Positions 33,898-45,204 of a stretch of DNA of 64,000 nt are shown piece by piece (position 1 is the stretch's first letter; the number at the start of each line of letters is the position of its first letter). The DNA lies in NCBI GenBank assembly GCA_963855995.1, contig OY979716.1, positions 123,194,237-123,258,236 on the forward strand, in the 5' to 3' direction. The notes beneath the pieces were generated by a model, which did no database searches, was not told the DNA's origin, and saw only the letters and a list, made by a program, of their open reading frames with translations. The position numbers and the translations under genes are program-made. This stretch comes from Muricea muricata. Its lineage: Eukaryota; Cnidaria; Anthozoa; Malacalcyonacea; Plexauridae.

Positions 33898-34292
33898 CTC
33901 ACATGCATGTACATCATACTGTTTAATGGCTTTAGGTTTATCAGTTAACTATGAATAGGTAATTATGACAATAGTATCAGGTTATTGCTAACTATTGTAG
34001 ATTTCGAAAATGTTGTATTGTCTCATACATTCCAAGTAGCTGTTCGAATACTGTGAAACTGCTTACATGAGCGCCATATTTTCCAAGGCTGAGTATCTTT
34101 CATAAATCAAAATATATTGCATCCAATTGTCCAAGCCTTGAATCATTAGCTTTGACTCCTTTCAACCAATGGTGTTTCCAGGCAGTTGTATACAATCAAA
34201 ATTTTGTAAGGCTGCAATAACATAAGTAAAGTTGTAAGTTAAGATAATCAAATGGCTATCTACCATACATGACAGGATATATCTTGGGCATT

Positions 34293-34904
34293 GGATCATT
34301 CCAGAAAAGATGCTGCACAGAGGAAATTAAAAATACCCCCAGCCTCTTCGGATATCGCACAGGTATTCAACCTTCCCCCTTCCAGGACATCTTGGACATA
34401 AATCCCCCACCGAATAAGCTAAATAGACCGCTAAGACAGAGGGGACATGGATTTGAGCTTCCACTAACAAGAACTGAACGTTATAAACGCTCTTTCATAA
34501 ATAGACGTCTTTATAAATTTGTATGACATGTCTTCTAATATAGACTTATTTGTATATTATCTTAGTTTCAGATTATTCAACACCATGTAAATAGCAGTAA
34601 ATTTTAAATCTTATATTTTATTATTTCTATAAACTCTGTAAACTCAAACGGGTGTTTTGAGTAAAGCTTTCTAATAAAGACTACTATCTATCTATCTACC
34701 TCCCCTTGGACATCTATGATTCAATTTATTCTTGGTTTAAATTTACAAACATTTTGCTTGATAAATACAATGGCTTTTTACAAAGTGTAACCCCTTGGGC
34801 AAACTTATACATGCCTCCCCTCCCCTTTGGGCATCTTAAGACATCCCCCCTCCTTGAATGGCAGAAATTTCCTCTGAGGGGTATAGATCTTTTCTGGAAT
34901 GACC
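34293..34904. mobile_element. TIR element interrupted by a LINE fragment
   Basis: Left end GGATCATTCCAGAAAAGAT..CAGAGGAAATT is mirrored at 34865-34904 (AATTTCCTCTG..ATCTTTTCTGGAATGACC). The middle (about 34396-34700) is a LINE 3' fragment. No clear target duplication and no transposase; probably a MITE. Confidence 0.65.
34396..34702 (+). mobile_element. LINE 3'-end fragment
   Basis: Short coding end with RGHGFELPLTRTERYKRSFI and NRRLYKFV, then stop (34526), a 3' region and a TATC tail at about 34686-34700. This is the usual C-terminus and tail style of a 5'-truncated LINE. Clade not certain. Confidence 0.6.
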
Positions 34905-34929
34905 TTTTAATGCAATAATACATGAGGTA

Positions 34930-35440
34930 ATCATAAATTTTTCTATGCAAAATGTTCTAGTGAGTCAGCACTTTTCCTAGTACAATTATTTGATATTAAA
35001 TAGAATAAAATAGCAAAGTTTGCATTAAAAGACTGCTTGGTTAAAAGTTTAAAAAGTAGTACTTTTATTGATTAGTAGAATAGTCTGGTGTCAGACAAAT
35101 TGCCCCTATAACAAATCCAGTATACGAGACCGAGTGTGGAAACAATACAGTATGGCATAAAGGTTTATATTGTCACACACAAGATGCACTACAGCTGGTA
35201 CTTTTAAAAGTGCAGTGAGACTAATTAATGGTGAATTACATGTTCCACTATCTTCCATTATTACCATGAGTAAATCAAACAAACCTCGACCTAAAATGCA
35301 AAGAATGGAAGGAAGAAAATCCAAATGATTTTATTTTTTATAGGGTAATTACATAACCAAACTATACAACAATAAAGCATTGTTCAAAGAAATTTGATAA
35401 TTTCACAGATAGTAATAAATCAATAATATGCAATTTTGTT
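34930..35440. other. Interior of element 1, upstream of MULE exons
   Basis: No gene I can support. It could contain earlier exons of the transposase; the recognisable coding part begins at the acceptor at 35444. Confidence 0.45.
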
Positions 35441-35444
35441 TCAG

Positions 35445-36900
35445 CCATCAACAGCAGAAGATGACTCCAAAACGAAGTTCCTATTTATATATCAATCTAA
35501 CTGGATGAAACGTCTCCTGTTGTTATATGGCCAAGAGATGTGCTTAATGGATGCTACATACAGAACTTGCAGGTGCAGTATCCATCAAGACCAAATAATG
35601 TCCCTCTGAAAAGTAATATTGTCTGGTATTAAACAGGGTACAAGAAAGTTAATATAAAAGTGCAAAATGACTTCAATTACATTGGCTGGTTATACAATAC
35701 AGTATTATGTAAACCATGGTTTGCGATAAAATGTTACAGCACTTTTAAATACGCTCCATAGTAAGAGAACGTTTTTGTCAAAGAATTGTGTGCCAAGTGT
35801 CTTTAGTGGACAATGATACCTGATTGTAAAACGCCTTTATTTAGTGGTGCTTTTTTACTGTAACCCGTAATTACTTGTTTGATGTTTTGATTATAGATAC
35901 GCATTGCCACTATTCTTTTTGTGTGTTCGGTCCAATGTCGGCTATATTGTTGTTGCTGTTTTTATCCCGGAAAATGAAGATGCTGGCTCTATTTCAGAAG
36001 TTCTAAAAATCATTAGAGAAGAAAATTCCCGGTGGAATCCCAGAAATATGATGGTGGACTTCTCACTGGCTGAAATCGCGGCAATTAACGAATGTTTTCC
36101 AAGTAAGTACAGCATAAGCAGTGGGTAACTAATGATAGTACTCCCAAAATGAGTATCTCCAAAATTAGATTTGCGTGGTGGTTGTACACTTTGTCTTATT
36201 TACTGTGATCTTCGTCCAAAATTTTCTGTACAAGATCTTTCTTAATCAATTTACAGGAACACATGTACATGTCTGTGATTTTCACCGTGAGAAAGCCTGG
36301 AATGAGTGGGTATCCAAAGGCACTAATGGTGTTAGTGAAAACAGAGCAGAAGTACAATCAATCCAACTCCAAAGATACTTCACAGAGTTTTGGGGTTTGC
36401 ATTTGCAGGTACTACAAAACTTTAAACTGTGGCCAGTGTCGGTAGCGGATAATAAGCAGCAAACATATCGAAGGATTGATTCACTACCTTTTTCGCCCAG
36501 ATAATGAGTCTGTCCTTTGACACATTTGCTATTATAAAACTAAGTATACATTCACGTTTATCTCCAATTTTACTTAACTTCAATTTCTCACTCGCAAAGG
36601 ATGACTTAATTACTGCTAATAAATCTAGTTTGTGTCTTGGTTAAAAGTGTTTTCCCTTCCCTTGTCAAAGTACAATAATTTTCTTTTAAAAATTTACTTG
36701 TAAAAAATACATCCTGAATAGATCTGGTAACGATATACTTTCTCAATTTCGTCACCAGAAATGGGTCCGTTTTTACCGAGAGGAATCATTACGTGTTGCT
36801 ATCTACACTAATAATGGAATTGAAAGGCAGAACAACTGGTTAAAACAATCCTACTTAGAAGGCCGAAGAAATAACACGTTACTGATCTAGTAGAGATAGT
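35445..36900 (+). pseudogene. MULE-type transposase, several exons
   Basis: Exon 35445-35572 has LLLYGQEMCLMDATYRTC (first catalytic D). Exon 35897-36102 (acceptor TTATAG, donor GTAAGT) has RYALPLFFLCVRSNVGYIVV and RNMMVDFSLAEIAAI (second D). Exon from 36257 (acceptor TTACAG) has THVHVCDFHREKAWNEW. At about 36757-36850 KWVRFYREESLRVAIYTNNGIERQNNWLK follows, with the likely glutamate in GIERQN, then stops. Splice phases agree for the first junctions. This is the MULE transposase fold, as in ZSWIM-like and FAR1-like proteins. It cuts and pastes the element. The 3' part is decayed. Confidence 0.8.
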
Positions 36901-37042
36901 ACTGAAGCAATTCTTACCGGACAGCTATAAGAAGTAAGTGTTCTGTTTAGTTCAATTTATATCTTCATTTCAATCATGTGAGTGTTCCGAAGTTCAAAAG
37001 TGAATTTAGTTTTGTTAAGATACATTCTAATCTGCATTTATC

Positions 37043-37113
37043 GCGTTGGTGGTGTAAATGCAAGCAATGCTGCCTTCTAAGCAGTAGATCCGGGTTCGAT
37101 TCCCGGCCAACGC
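37043..37113 (+). tRNA. tRNA-Arg(UCU)-like gene
   Basis: 71 nt. The acceptor stem GCGTTGG pairs perfectly with CCAACGC. Anticodon stem GCTGC/GCAGT encloses loop CTTCTAA, anticodon TCT. The T arm CCGGGTTCGATTCCCGG is perfect, and box B (GGTTCGATTCC) is exact. The D arm (TGGTGTAAATGCAAGCA) is short and lacks the usual GG, so the A box is weak. It lies inside the array element between the transposase and SWIM exons. Either a real tRNA gene with a reduced D arm, a pseudogene, or a tRNA-derived repeat. Confidence 0.6.
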
Positions 37114-37401
37114 TTGAAAACCTCGCACATAATCCCCCTATAATAAGGGAAAGCAGGCTACATCTGATTAACTTATTATCTTTTTTTGCTTTCAAAGATA
37201 TAAAGAAAACAACATTAAGTGCACGGATTCTTATAAGTGTTATGATAGCCGTGTACCTAAGTATCTACACAACAGACCCAAGAGCGTTGTGGAACACATA
37301 ATGAAAAGAATCAACACTGAAATTGAAAATGTGCAAATTACTCAAGTTTCCCCGCAACTGTTTTCAGTACGAAGTCTTAAACAATTCTATCAAGTGTGGT
37401 T

Positions 37402-38057
37402 AGGATCTGACGACCAATTACCAATTACCGACGTGTCAGTGCATTGATTACAGGAAGAATAAGTTACCATGTAAACATATATGCGCCGTCGTCCAACAAC
37501 CAGGTGTCGGATGGGAGTCTTTAGGTTTACGGTTTGATAATCACCCACTCTTTTCTTTGGATGAAGAAGTAACACTACCACCGGTACCACCACCTGCAGC
37601 AAAAAGTGCAAAATGTGATGTATTACCATCGGCCACCCTCAACCCCACACCTCAAGACAATTCAGAATCTGTGCAAGAAAGTCATCTGCCAGCAAAGAGG
37701 GAACCTATGACAGTAAACCTTCCAAGCAGAAAACAAACAAACGTCCGGAAACTGTGCATACAGGCGGTAAAAACGCTTCACGACGAGCTATTCATTGCAA
37801 GTGATAAAGACGTCTTGCAAAAAACCTACAAGATGATCACTGACATTATTGACTTCACAAAGAAACATCATCCGAATCAGAACGGTATAACACTAAAAGA
37901 CAAATCATTGTCACCAAAAAAGCTAAAAAACAAATCAAAACTAAAAAATATATCTCAGTTATCAAAGAGAAAGAAGAAAAACTACTTCACTAAAAGAGTG
38001 GGAACTGTTGCAGATTCCGTTAATGCCAAGGTTCAGATCGACGAACGGGGAAGTTAG
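37402..38057 (+). pseudogene. SWIM zinc finger and C-terminal tail of the MULE protein
   Basis: Frame with CQCIDYRKNKLPCKHICAVV, a SWIM finger (CxC..CxH), at 37434-37495, then LGLRFDNHPLFSLDEEV. After that comes a proline-rich and then lysine-rich tail ending at 38057. The frame is blocked upstream by TAG at 37401. The preceding VWLGSDDQLPITDVS lies in another frame, so one indel separates them. SWIM fingers commonly follow MULE transposase domains. The basic tail (SKRKKKNYFTKR) may be a nuclear localisation signal. Confidence 0.75.
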
Positions 38058-38095
38058 CAACAAAGCGAAAAGTTTCCAACGCAAATGCTTCAAGA

Positions 38096-38991
38096 GTGAA
38101 TGGAAAAAAGAAAAGAGGGGAGCCTGAAAATGAAAAAAACAGCAATAGGAACGATGTTTGGGTTGAGATTTGCGCAATCAAACTGACCTATGCACTGAGG
38201 GAAATTCTTGACACTCCATTTGCACTGAGGGAAATTCTTGACACTCCATTAGCCGATGATCACATTGATGCTGCCCAGCATCTCATCAAAGAGCTTGGAA
38301 TTGGTGTAGGCGGCCTGAATTGCATTGCAACCATGACACACTGCACCAGATTTGCAGTTCCCCACGAGAACGACCAAACCATTCAATGCCACAATATTGG
38401 GCATCACTGGGTGACATCTAGTTCCATTACAGGAAAGGTCGTTGTTTATGAGAGCATGGCCACAACATTCAATGACTCTCTTAAGCGGCAACTGGTGTGC
38501 TTATACAAACACTTTGCAATGATGATGGGTCCCTCAACATTACAGTTCTTCTTCAACAAAAACAGAGAGGAAGCTCAGATTGTGGCCTTTTTTGCATTGC
38601 TAATGCTGTGGCAGTAGCTAATGGAGTAGATCCAAACACAGTTTCATGGCATCAAGATAGCATGCGAGTACATCTTCGTAAATGCTTTGAGCAAAAGAAA
38701 ATTGAGATGTTTCCACATGACTTGAAGCAAACACCAAGTGCAGCCCTACAGAGCCATTATGTTGTGAGCATTTACTGCATTTGCCTAAAGCACATCGCTG
38801 GAGCACAAATGGTATACTGCACTGTTTGTGAAAATTGGTTTCATCATGGTCAACCCAAGAGCTGTATTGGAAACCTTACTAGAAAACAAGCTGCAGCACT
38901 TGCAACAGATGCTCCTTTTATATGTGAGTATTGTGAAATTGACAGGCAAAAAAAGAAAGACACTCCCCATACCTCTGTAGTTACTGTATAG
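38096..38991 (+). pseudogene. Ulp1-like C48 protease with PHD finger, frameshifted
   Basis: First frame (38096-38617): a helical region, then IGHHWVTSSSITGKVVVYES, which carries the histidine and an acidic residue of a Ulp1 fold. A frame change near 38530 leads to the second frame (to 38991) with QQKQRGSSDCGLFCIANA, the Q and catalytic C. It is followed by YCICLKHI..MVYCTVCENWFHH..FICEYC, a PHD-type finger. Ulp1-like proteases accompany several eukaryotic transposons, perhaps acting on SUMO. A perfect 30-bp tandem duplication (38191-38250) adds ten residues before the protease core. It follows the SWIM protein by about 40 bases on the same strand. Confidence 0.78.
38191..38250 (+). repeat. 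Perfect 30-bp tandem duplication
   Basis: Two identical adjacent 30-mers beginning TGCACTGAGG and ending CTCCATT, in frame, repeating the peptide ALREILDTPF. Confidence 0.95.
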
Positions 38992-38994
38992 GCT

Positions 38995-40065
38995 GATCTA
39001 ACTTACACTACAACGTTTACCAATCAGAGGAGAGCTGAATTTTGAAACTTGTAGGGGATCACACTCAAAGACCCAGAAATGAGTCTGAGTGTGTATATTA
39101 TATAGCAAGTATTCTCAACCAATTAGCAGTTACAAATATGAACTTGAATGAATGCTTCATATAGAATCATGTTTTGAAGGGTATTTAACTAAAATTACAT
39201 AACTAGATGAAACTATAATGAACAATGAACTGATCTAAATGGCAATGATGAAATTAGCCATGTAGATTGTGTCTTAATGATCTGTACTATGTGGCATTAC
39301 AGGTATTCAAACTGTCATCTAAATCCAGTGAACTCAATATCTGATAACTGGAATAGTAACCATCAGTCGTTCAATAAGGGAAAAAATGAAGCATCAGTAC
39401 CAGTCTTTTATGCGGATTGGAGGTCGGTTTTATTCCCTCTTTGCCAAATGAGTTGCCTTACATAACGAATAATGACAAATACACTGACGAATACTTATGT
39501 CATGATTTTTTTGTCGGTTTCAATTTTTGGTTGAGGTTATCATTGCAGATATGAGAATTTTTACTTCACTGTCTAAAGCTTTCCTCATTTTTTTTACTGA
39601 TGAGGACAGGTCTAATTAGCATAGAATGACCAATTGTAATGGCTATAGCTTCACCACTGATAACTGGTCCATCTGGAAAAAATGCGTGCAATATATTTAG
39701 TGTACAGTGTACTATATATTTTGTGCTAGATACTCTTAAATTTTGTTATTGCTATTTTCACTGTAAATATGAACAATTATTTGTTTTATGTTCATACTAG
39801 TGTACTATATATAGTTTCTTATCAAATATGAGAAATTTATTGCTTACCTCATTCAGTATTTTGTGCTTTTTATTTCTTTTTTTCAAATTGATTTTAAGCG
39901 AACGCAGAAATTACTACTGAAAAATATAACACTATTCTTTATAATAACTTGTATAATATAGACTTAATACTGTAATACTGTATTTATTATTGTACTTGAT
40001 ATGAAGTATTCATACCAGGAACGCCGCTAATAACTATATACAGCAGATTCGGTTTCGGTACATAT
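38995..40065. other. Interior of element 1 before the P element
   Basis: About 1 kb, AT-rich, without a gene I can support. At 39325-39340 CCAGTGAACTCAATAT equals the outer end of the P MITE at 39-54 and AACTGGAA follows after five extra bases. This may be a solo or broken P-type end. Confidence 0.5.
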
Positions 40066-40073
40066 GTTCACCA

Positions 40074-43000
40074 CAGTGAACTGAATATAACTGGAACGCT
40101 ACATGAGGCGGGAAATTTGAAGCCATTCGTACCCAGGCATTTCACGCAAATAACGACGCGACCAAAACAAACGATTACGCAATTTCAATTGAAAATGTTT
40201 GCACGATTGTAAAGGGCATCAAATGCGAAGTAAAAAATATCGTTCTCGCGTTTACATAAACATATTTATTCGTATAAGACACACAAGGAAGTTCTAATCT
40301 ATATTTTGAAGAAAATACCGGCTGTACGCTTGTGCAATCATCAGTATTTGTAAAGTCTACTACGGCACTTGACCGAAATCTTCGTGAAATTAACAATAAA
40401 TCGGAAATTTTATCAGGTTTTGGCAAAAATCTTTAGTAAAACTACTTCACTGATCGCATATAATACAGTAAAACATAAAATTCCCCGAGCCCAAGTTAGT
40501 TTTATAGTGTTCTAAACGTTAAAAAATATTGTTTTGCTGCAGAGAGGCCTTGCTTGCACAACCGTTTACACTTTGCTACATTTCTACAATACGTCGATAG
40601 TTTTGAAAAGCGTTACTGAGTATTTAAAAGCATTTTTAAAGGTAAAACTTTCATGCTCAACGAGGCAGTGTTCACATAAAACATGCCCAATACTTGTGTG
40701 ATTCGTGGCTGCAAAAACAGGGGCACTCCTGGTCATAGCGAAGTAAAACCGGTTGCTTTTCACAGGTAAATGTCATAATTGTCTCAATATAATAGACATT
40801 TACTTTTCCTGTTCGACATGAAGAACGTAAAGTCACACCATTAGGGTACAGATTTTCCTATATTAAAATAATGTGATATTTTGTTAGAAATAGAGCACTA
40901 CTAACAAAATTGTCTTTTGCACATATTGTTGTAAAAATATACAATATTTAAGATTAAAACAACACAATTTCTATTTAGTGTTTATAATCTATTTATGTGT
41001 CATTTAACCATCACTGGTTGAAAATTTGGCTAAAATACCTATAATTGACAAGCAAAAAACTATTCTCTCCTAATTCATGCATACAGCAAATGAAACAAGT
41101 TGCATACTTGTATTTATTACAGATTTCCTTTAAAAAATGAGCTAACAATTGAACATTGGGAGAGGTTTGTCAATCAAAACAACTCACCAACAGCACCATG
41201 GAAAGCAACAACTGCCAGTCGTATATGCAGTGATCATTTTGACAACACAGACTACATTATTCCACCTTCAAATCATGGGACATGTCGTATTAAAAAGTAT
41301 GCACGTCCATCAAAGCGCATAGATCTAGTTACCCCAGCCACAAATTCAATAAATGAAAAGGAAAACACAAATGACGCAAATTCCAGACCCAAGTCATTTC
41401 CTCCATCAGACTCGGTTGTTTTCCCATCAGAATTGGATCCAGACCTTCCACCTCCAGCCAAAATCCGCAGGGTAGACACCATGGATGAAAGACATGAAAT
41501 GCAAAAAAAATTAAAACAAAAAGTAAAAAACTTGCAACAACAGTTACGCCGTGCAAAGCAAAAAGCAAAAACCATGGATGATGTCATCACCAAACTGAAA
41601 CAAGAAAAAATTATAAATGCCAAAGAAGCAGAAGCAATGCACTCATCCTTCGAAAATACTCAGCTACACTTTTTATATAACTTTAGAGATAATATGAAAG
41701 CTGCACCATCTGCCAGAAGGTACACTGATGAAATTAAAGAATTTGCACTTACTTTACATTATTATTCACCACGAGCTTACAAGTATGTTAGATCCATAAT
41801 TCCCTTACCCAATCCATCACTTGTACGCAAGTGGTCTTCATCTTTTAAATGCGCGCCTGGATTCATTGAAGACGCGTTCACCTCATTGTCAAGCCAAATT
41901 TCAAATTCACCAAATAATAAGGACTGCTGCTTGGTAGTTGATGCAATGGCAATACGAAAGCAAATGCTCTGGAACCCTGAAAAAGACAAATATTCAGGAT
42001 TTGTTGACTTTGGCAATGCTATTCCAAATTCTAACCCTACAAAACTGGCTTCTGAGGCACTAGTCTTTTTATTGGTGGGAACAAGGGCCCATTGGAAATG
42101 TCCAATTGGTTATTTTTTAACTGACAAAATAACAGCAAAAGACCAGGCAAATTTGGTGTTGAAAGCCTTGGAATTAGCAGCCAAAGCTGATTTGAAAGTT
42201 TGGTCAGTGACTGCTGATGGAACTGCAGTAAACCTGAATACATTTGAAACACTTGGTTGTGACTTCTCTGGAACATACAATGATATGAAAACATCTTTTA
42301 GTCATCCTACAACAGGTGAAAATGTCTATGCCATTTGCGACCCATGCCATATGCTAAAATTAGCACGAAATGCTCTGGCAGACTATGGTTCTTTTGTTGA
42401 TTGCAAGGGTCAATCAGTACGCTGGAAAGATATTAAAGACCTACAAAATCTGCAACAAAGTGCAGGTCTCAATTTAAAAAATAAACTGTCATCAAATCAT
42501 CTCAGATTCCAAAAGCATAAAATGAATGTACAATTGGCTGCTCAAACAATAAGTTCATCTGTTGCCGATGCAATAGAGTTTTTAGAAAAGTCACCCAAAT
42601 TTCCAAATTTTGAAGGCAGTCTTGGCACAGTAAAATTTATACGTGTAATCGACAGGTTATTTGACATGCTTAACTCGCGTAATCCACACGGGCAAGGTTT
42701 CAAGGCTCCATTACGTCCTCATACCAAAGATACCTGGGAAGAAATATTTTTGTCTTCAGCAAAATATCTGCTATCATTGCAGACAGCTTCAACAACATCA
42801 CAGTTACTTTGCAATTCGCAACGTAAAACATTTGTCATTGGTTTTACTGCTTGTATTAAATCAACAATTGCGATGTCATCACAAATGTTTTCCTTGCCCA
42901 ACAATCCATTCAAATACCTACTAACATACAAATTTTCACAAGACCATCTCGAACTTCTATTCTCCTGTATACGATCGAAAGGAGGTTGGAATAACAACCC

Positions 43001-44286
43001 AAATGTCCTTCAACTAAAGTATGCTATTCGAAACATGTTAATGAGGAATGCCATAACTGCTTCAAAGAATGCTAATTGTGTAGATTTCACTGGCTGTAAC
43101 AACATCATACCCATTTTCCATTCAAAAAAGCACATACCTGATGAGGATCAACCACAACATAACGAAGTATCGGAATCCATCAGTTCAGCCGATACTGACA
43201 TATAGACTCCATCTGTACGCATCTAAATGAAGATGGACATGGTGAATTCCTTTCGAATGCTCTATTCTATATAGCAGGATACATTGTATCTAAGCTTAAC
43301 AAAAAGCTGCAATGCACGGAGTGTAAAAAATGTTTACTTGCCCAACCAACAGAAGTACCTGCCAATGGCCATGACTACAGTGCTAACTTATACCACAATG
43401 CTGGAACAGCAGCTTCCTTCACGACCTTTATCAACCGTGGCGGCTTACAAATACCATCAACCTCGGTCTTCAGAATAATCGAATACTGCGAACGTGTTTT
43501 TAAATCAACCGCCATAAGCAAGATCGATGGCCAACAAATACATGTATCGAATGCAAGCAACCTAAACAAAAGAATGATTATTACAGTCTGTCATTATTTC
43601 AGCCTTGATACAACAATAGACTTGTTTTTGGAACACGAGAAAGGCATGAATGAAGTCGTGGTTGAAGATGAGCACACGACTAAGCTGATAAAATGCATCG
43701 CAGACAAATATTTCACGCTAAGACTCTACAACATGGGAAAGAAATACACAAGAGAAGTCATCAATAGTGGAAAGCAAAGTGATCGACACAGGTTTAATAA
43801 ACTAACATTGCTTAACAATCAGTAATATAATGTTTACTTACTTGTATGGACTTGTATGCAAAAATTGTTAAAATTGTTAATCGAGGTTTAAAAATGTTCT
43901 ATCTTCGTTCCATCGATGCTTGAATCTTGACAGGCACATTTACTGGAACAGCCGAATGATAAATTTTACCCTTCTCGGCTACGTAGTTTTCAATAAACGG
44001 TGTTTATAAACAATAAAAATATCTTTCCAAAGCGTATTTTTCCTTTTTATTTACTATACTACACTTTTCTACCGTTTGAAACTGCCTCGCAACGTTCAGA
44101 ATTCACAGCTCCACGAGTTGACTACATCGGCGTGTCGCCCCCTGCAGTAATCTCGCGAGATATGATGCGGGACATAAACACGCGTGTCTGGAAGTCAAGA
44201 CTCGCGTGTCTGGAAGTCAAATTTGGCTTCAAATTTTGCCGTGCCGTTTATGAGAACGTAGCGTTCCAGGTATATTCAGTTCACTG
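40074..44286. mobile_element. P-type DNA transposon with THAP transposase, complete ends
   Basis: Ends CAGTGAACTGAATATAACTG and the reverse complement near 44266-44286. An exact 8-bp duplication GTTCACCA lies at 40066-40073 and 44287-44294, as P elements make. Subterminal GGCGGGAAATTTGAAGCC is shared with the MITE at 40-716. Carries one spliced THAP transposase gene with a frame break. It sits inside array element 1 and is thus younger. Confidence 0.95.
40683..43825 (+). pseudogene. P-element-like THAP transposase, one frameshift
   Basis: Exon 1 40683-40765 (MPNTCVIRGCKNRGTPGHSE, first THAP cysteines), donor GTAAAT. Exon 2 from 41123 (acceptor TTACAG), phase 2. The THAP domain (C2CH) continues through HWERFVNQN and SRICSDHF. 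A coiled coil (MQKKLKQKVKNLQQQLRRAK) follows, then LVRKWSS (HTH-like), CCLVVDAMAIRKQM (first catalytic D) and WSVTADGTAVNL (second D). The frame stops at TAG 43203-43205 after SADTDI. Homology resumes two bases shifted at HLNEDGHGEFLSNALFYIAG and continues to TAA 43825. An extra TA in ACATATAG would explain the break. The product binds the element ends and moves it. Confidence 0.9.
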
Positions 44287-44294
44287 GTTCACCA

Positions 44295-44700
44295 TGATCT
44301 AACGCCGACCCTTTTAATTGTGGAAAATATAAATGTGGCGTCGCTTCGAAGTGACGCTATCCCGCCGAGCTTTGCGCGCGCAGCACTGCCACTGATCTGT
44401 GTAAGTAACTGGACACAAAGCTACTTGTCAGCGTAATGAAAATAGTTTTATTTTTTAATCAGCAATATTCATATCATACTGCTATTGGACAAACGGACGA
44501 CATATATTCATTTCATCACGAACTTACAAGAGATTCAATCACATTTTGGCTGCACAAATAACGCAATCTTGCGAAAACAAATCTATGCCCGATATTTTGA
44601 GTTGTCTTTGTGGCATAGATATGGTGTATTTATCATAATTATAAATGCATACATGTCTGTAGATCTCTACACAGAGTATTCTATAAATATACTCCTTTCA
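44295..44700. other. Right interior of element 1
   Basis: No gene supported. 44366-44402 (GAGCTTTGCGCGCGCAG..CACTGATCTG) is a reverse-complement relative of 52331-52366, a short dispersed repeat. Next to it GCGTCGCTTCGAAGTGACGC (44339-44358) is a near-perfect palindrome. Confidence 0.5.
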
Positions 44701-44702
44701 CT

Positions 44703-44945
44703 ACAATTGATAGTGGAGTCAAAATAACTCCGGGAGTAATTTTTTGGAGTAAAAATTACTCTGATATTTCTACTCCATTAGTTGTAGTTATTTTTACTCC
44801 TTCAGTGGAGTTAAATTTACTCTTGGTGGAGTAAAGTTGGGAGAGAGTTTAACTCCATTTTTGGAGTAAATTTAACTCGACTAGTTTTACTCTCCTATAA
44901 GGAGTTATTTTGACTCCCCACGTGGAGTTAAAATTACTCCCTGAA
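44703..44945. repeat. Right terminal array of element 1
   Basis: About 25 GGAGT or ACTCC half-sites in both orientations, including GGAGTTAAAATTACTCC. It mirrors the left array in motif but not base for base beyond the outer ~40 bases. Confidence 0.85.
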
Positions 44946-44955
44946 ATTAACAGTG

Positions 44956-45132
44956 TGAAGACATCTGTCTGTCTTTCCAATGTAGGCTTTAGCACACCCT
45001 GGGCATGAAAATTTGTAAACTACTGAACTTTGAAATTCTTTGGGTGTTTTATGTTTACACGAAACAAAACAGCCGGTTGTCGTGTTGTCCCAATAGATGA
45101 CAAAAATTTGCATGGTTCTTTAAACAGTCGAG
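44956..45132 (-). pseudogene. PLE4 GIY-YIG domain, N-terminal part
   Basis: Minus strand: KHPKEFQSSVVYKFSCPGCA, then KAYIGKTDRCLHT, the front of the domain whose rest is at 32928-33215. KEP..KF upstream is typical of the PLE connector. It ends near 45132 at the tail of PLE5. Confidence 0.85.
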
Positions 45133-45204
45133 AAACCTTATTTGTTCCGCCAGATTAACAAAAAGTTTAAATACTTTTGTTTAACGTTTCAGTCTCCTCT
45201 ACGG

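Larger units (their letters stand above)
33216..44955. mobile_element. Array-ended DNA transposon 1 (GGAGTNN motif)
   Basis: Both ends are ~250-bp arrays of GGAGT../..ACTCC half-sites. The element splits PLE4, so its borders are set by the host sequence. The right end reads ..TTAACAGTG, i.e. CACTGTTAATTTCAGGGAGT on the other strand; the left end (CTTATTTTCAAGGAGT) is similar but degraded. Inside lie MULE-type transposase, SWIM, Ulp1-like protease and PHD pieces, all on the plus strand. Later insertions are the P element 40074-44286, a hAT MITE and a TIR element with a LINE scrap. Without the P element it is about 7.5 kb. The superfamily is uncertain: MULE-like coding, but CACTG-type end. Confidence 0.7.

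Noticed and set aside
36978-37301. Overlapping ORFs on both strands across the tRNA-like gene
   Set aside because: The RNA fold explains the sequence better than either frame.
43167-43205. A 39-base intron at the frame break in the P transposase
   Set aside because: Its length is a multiple of three, so removing it would not restore the frame.
33216-44955. Calling an 8-9-base MULE target duplication for element 1
   Set aside because: The split PLE4 codons join with at most one or two shared bases, and the left end looks damaged, so no such duplication can be claimed.
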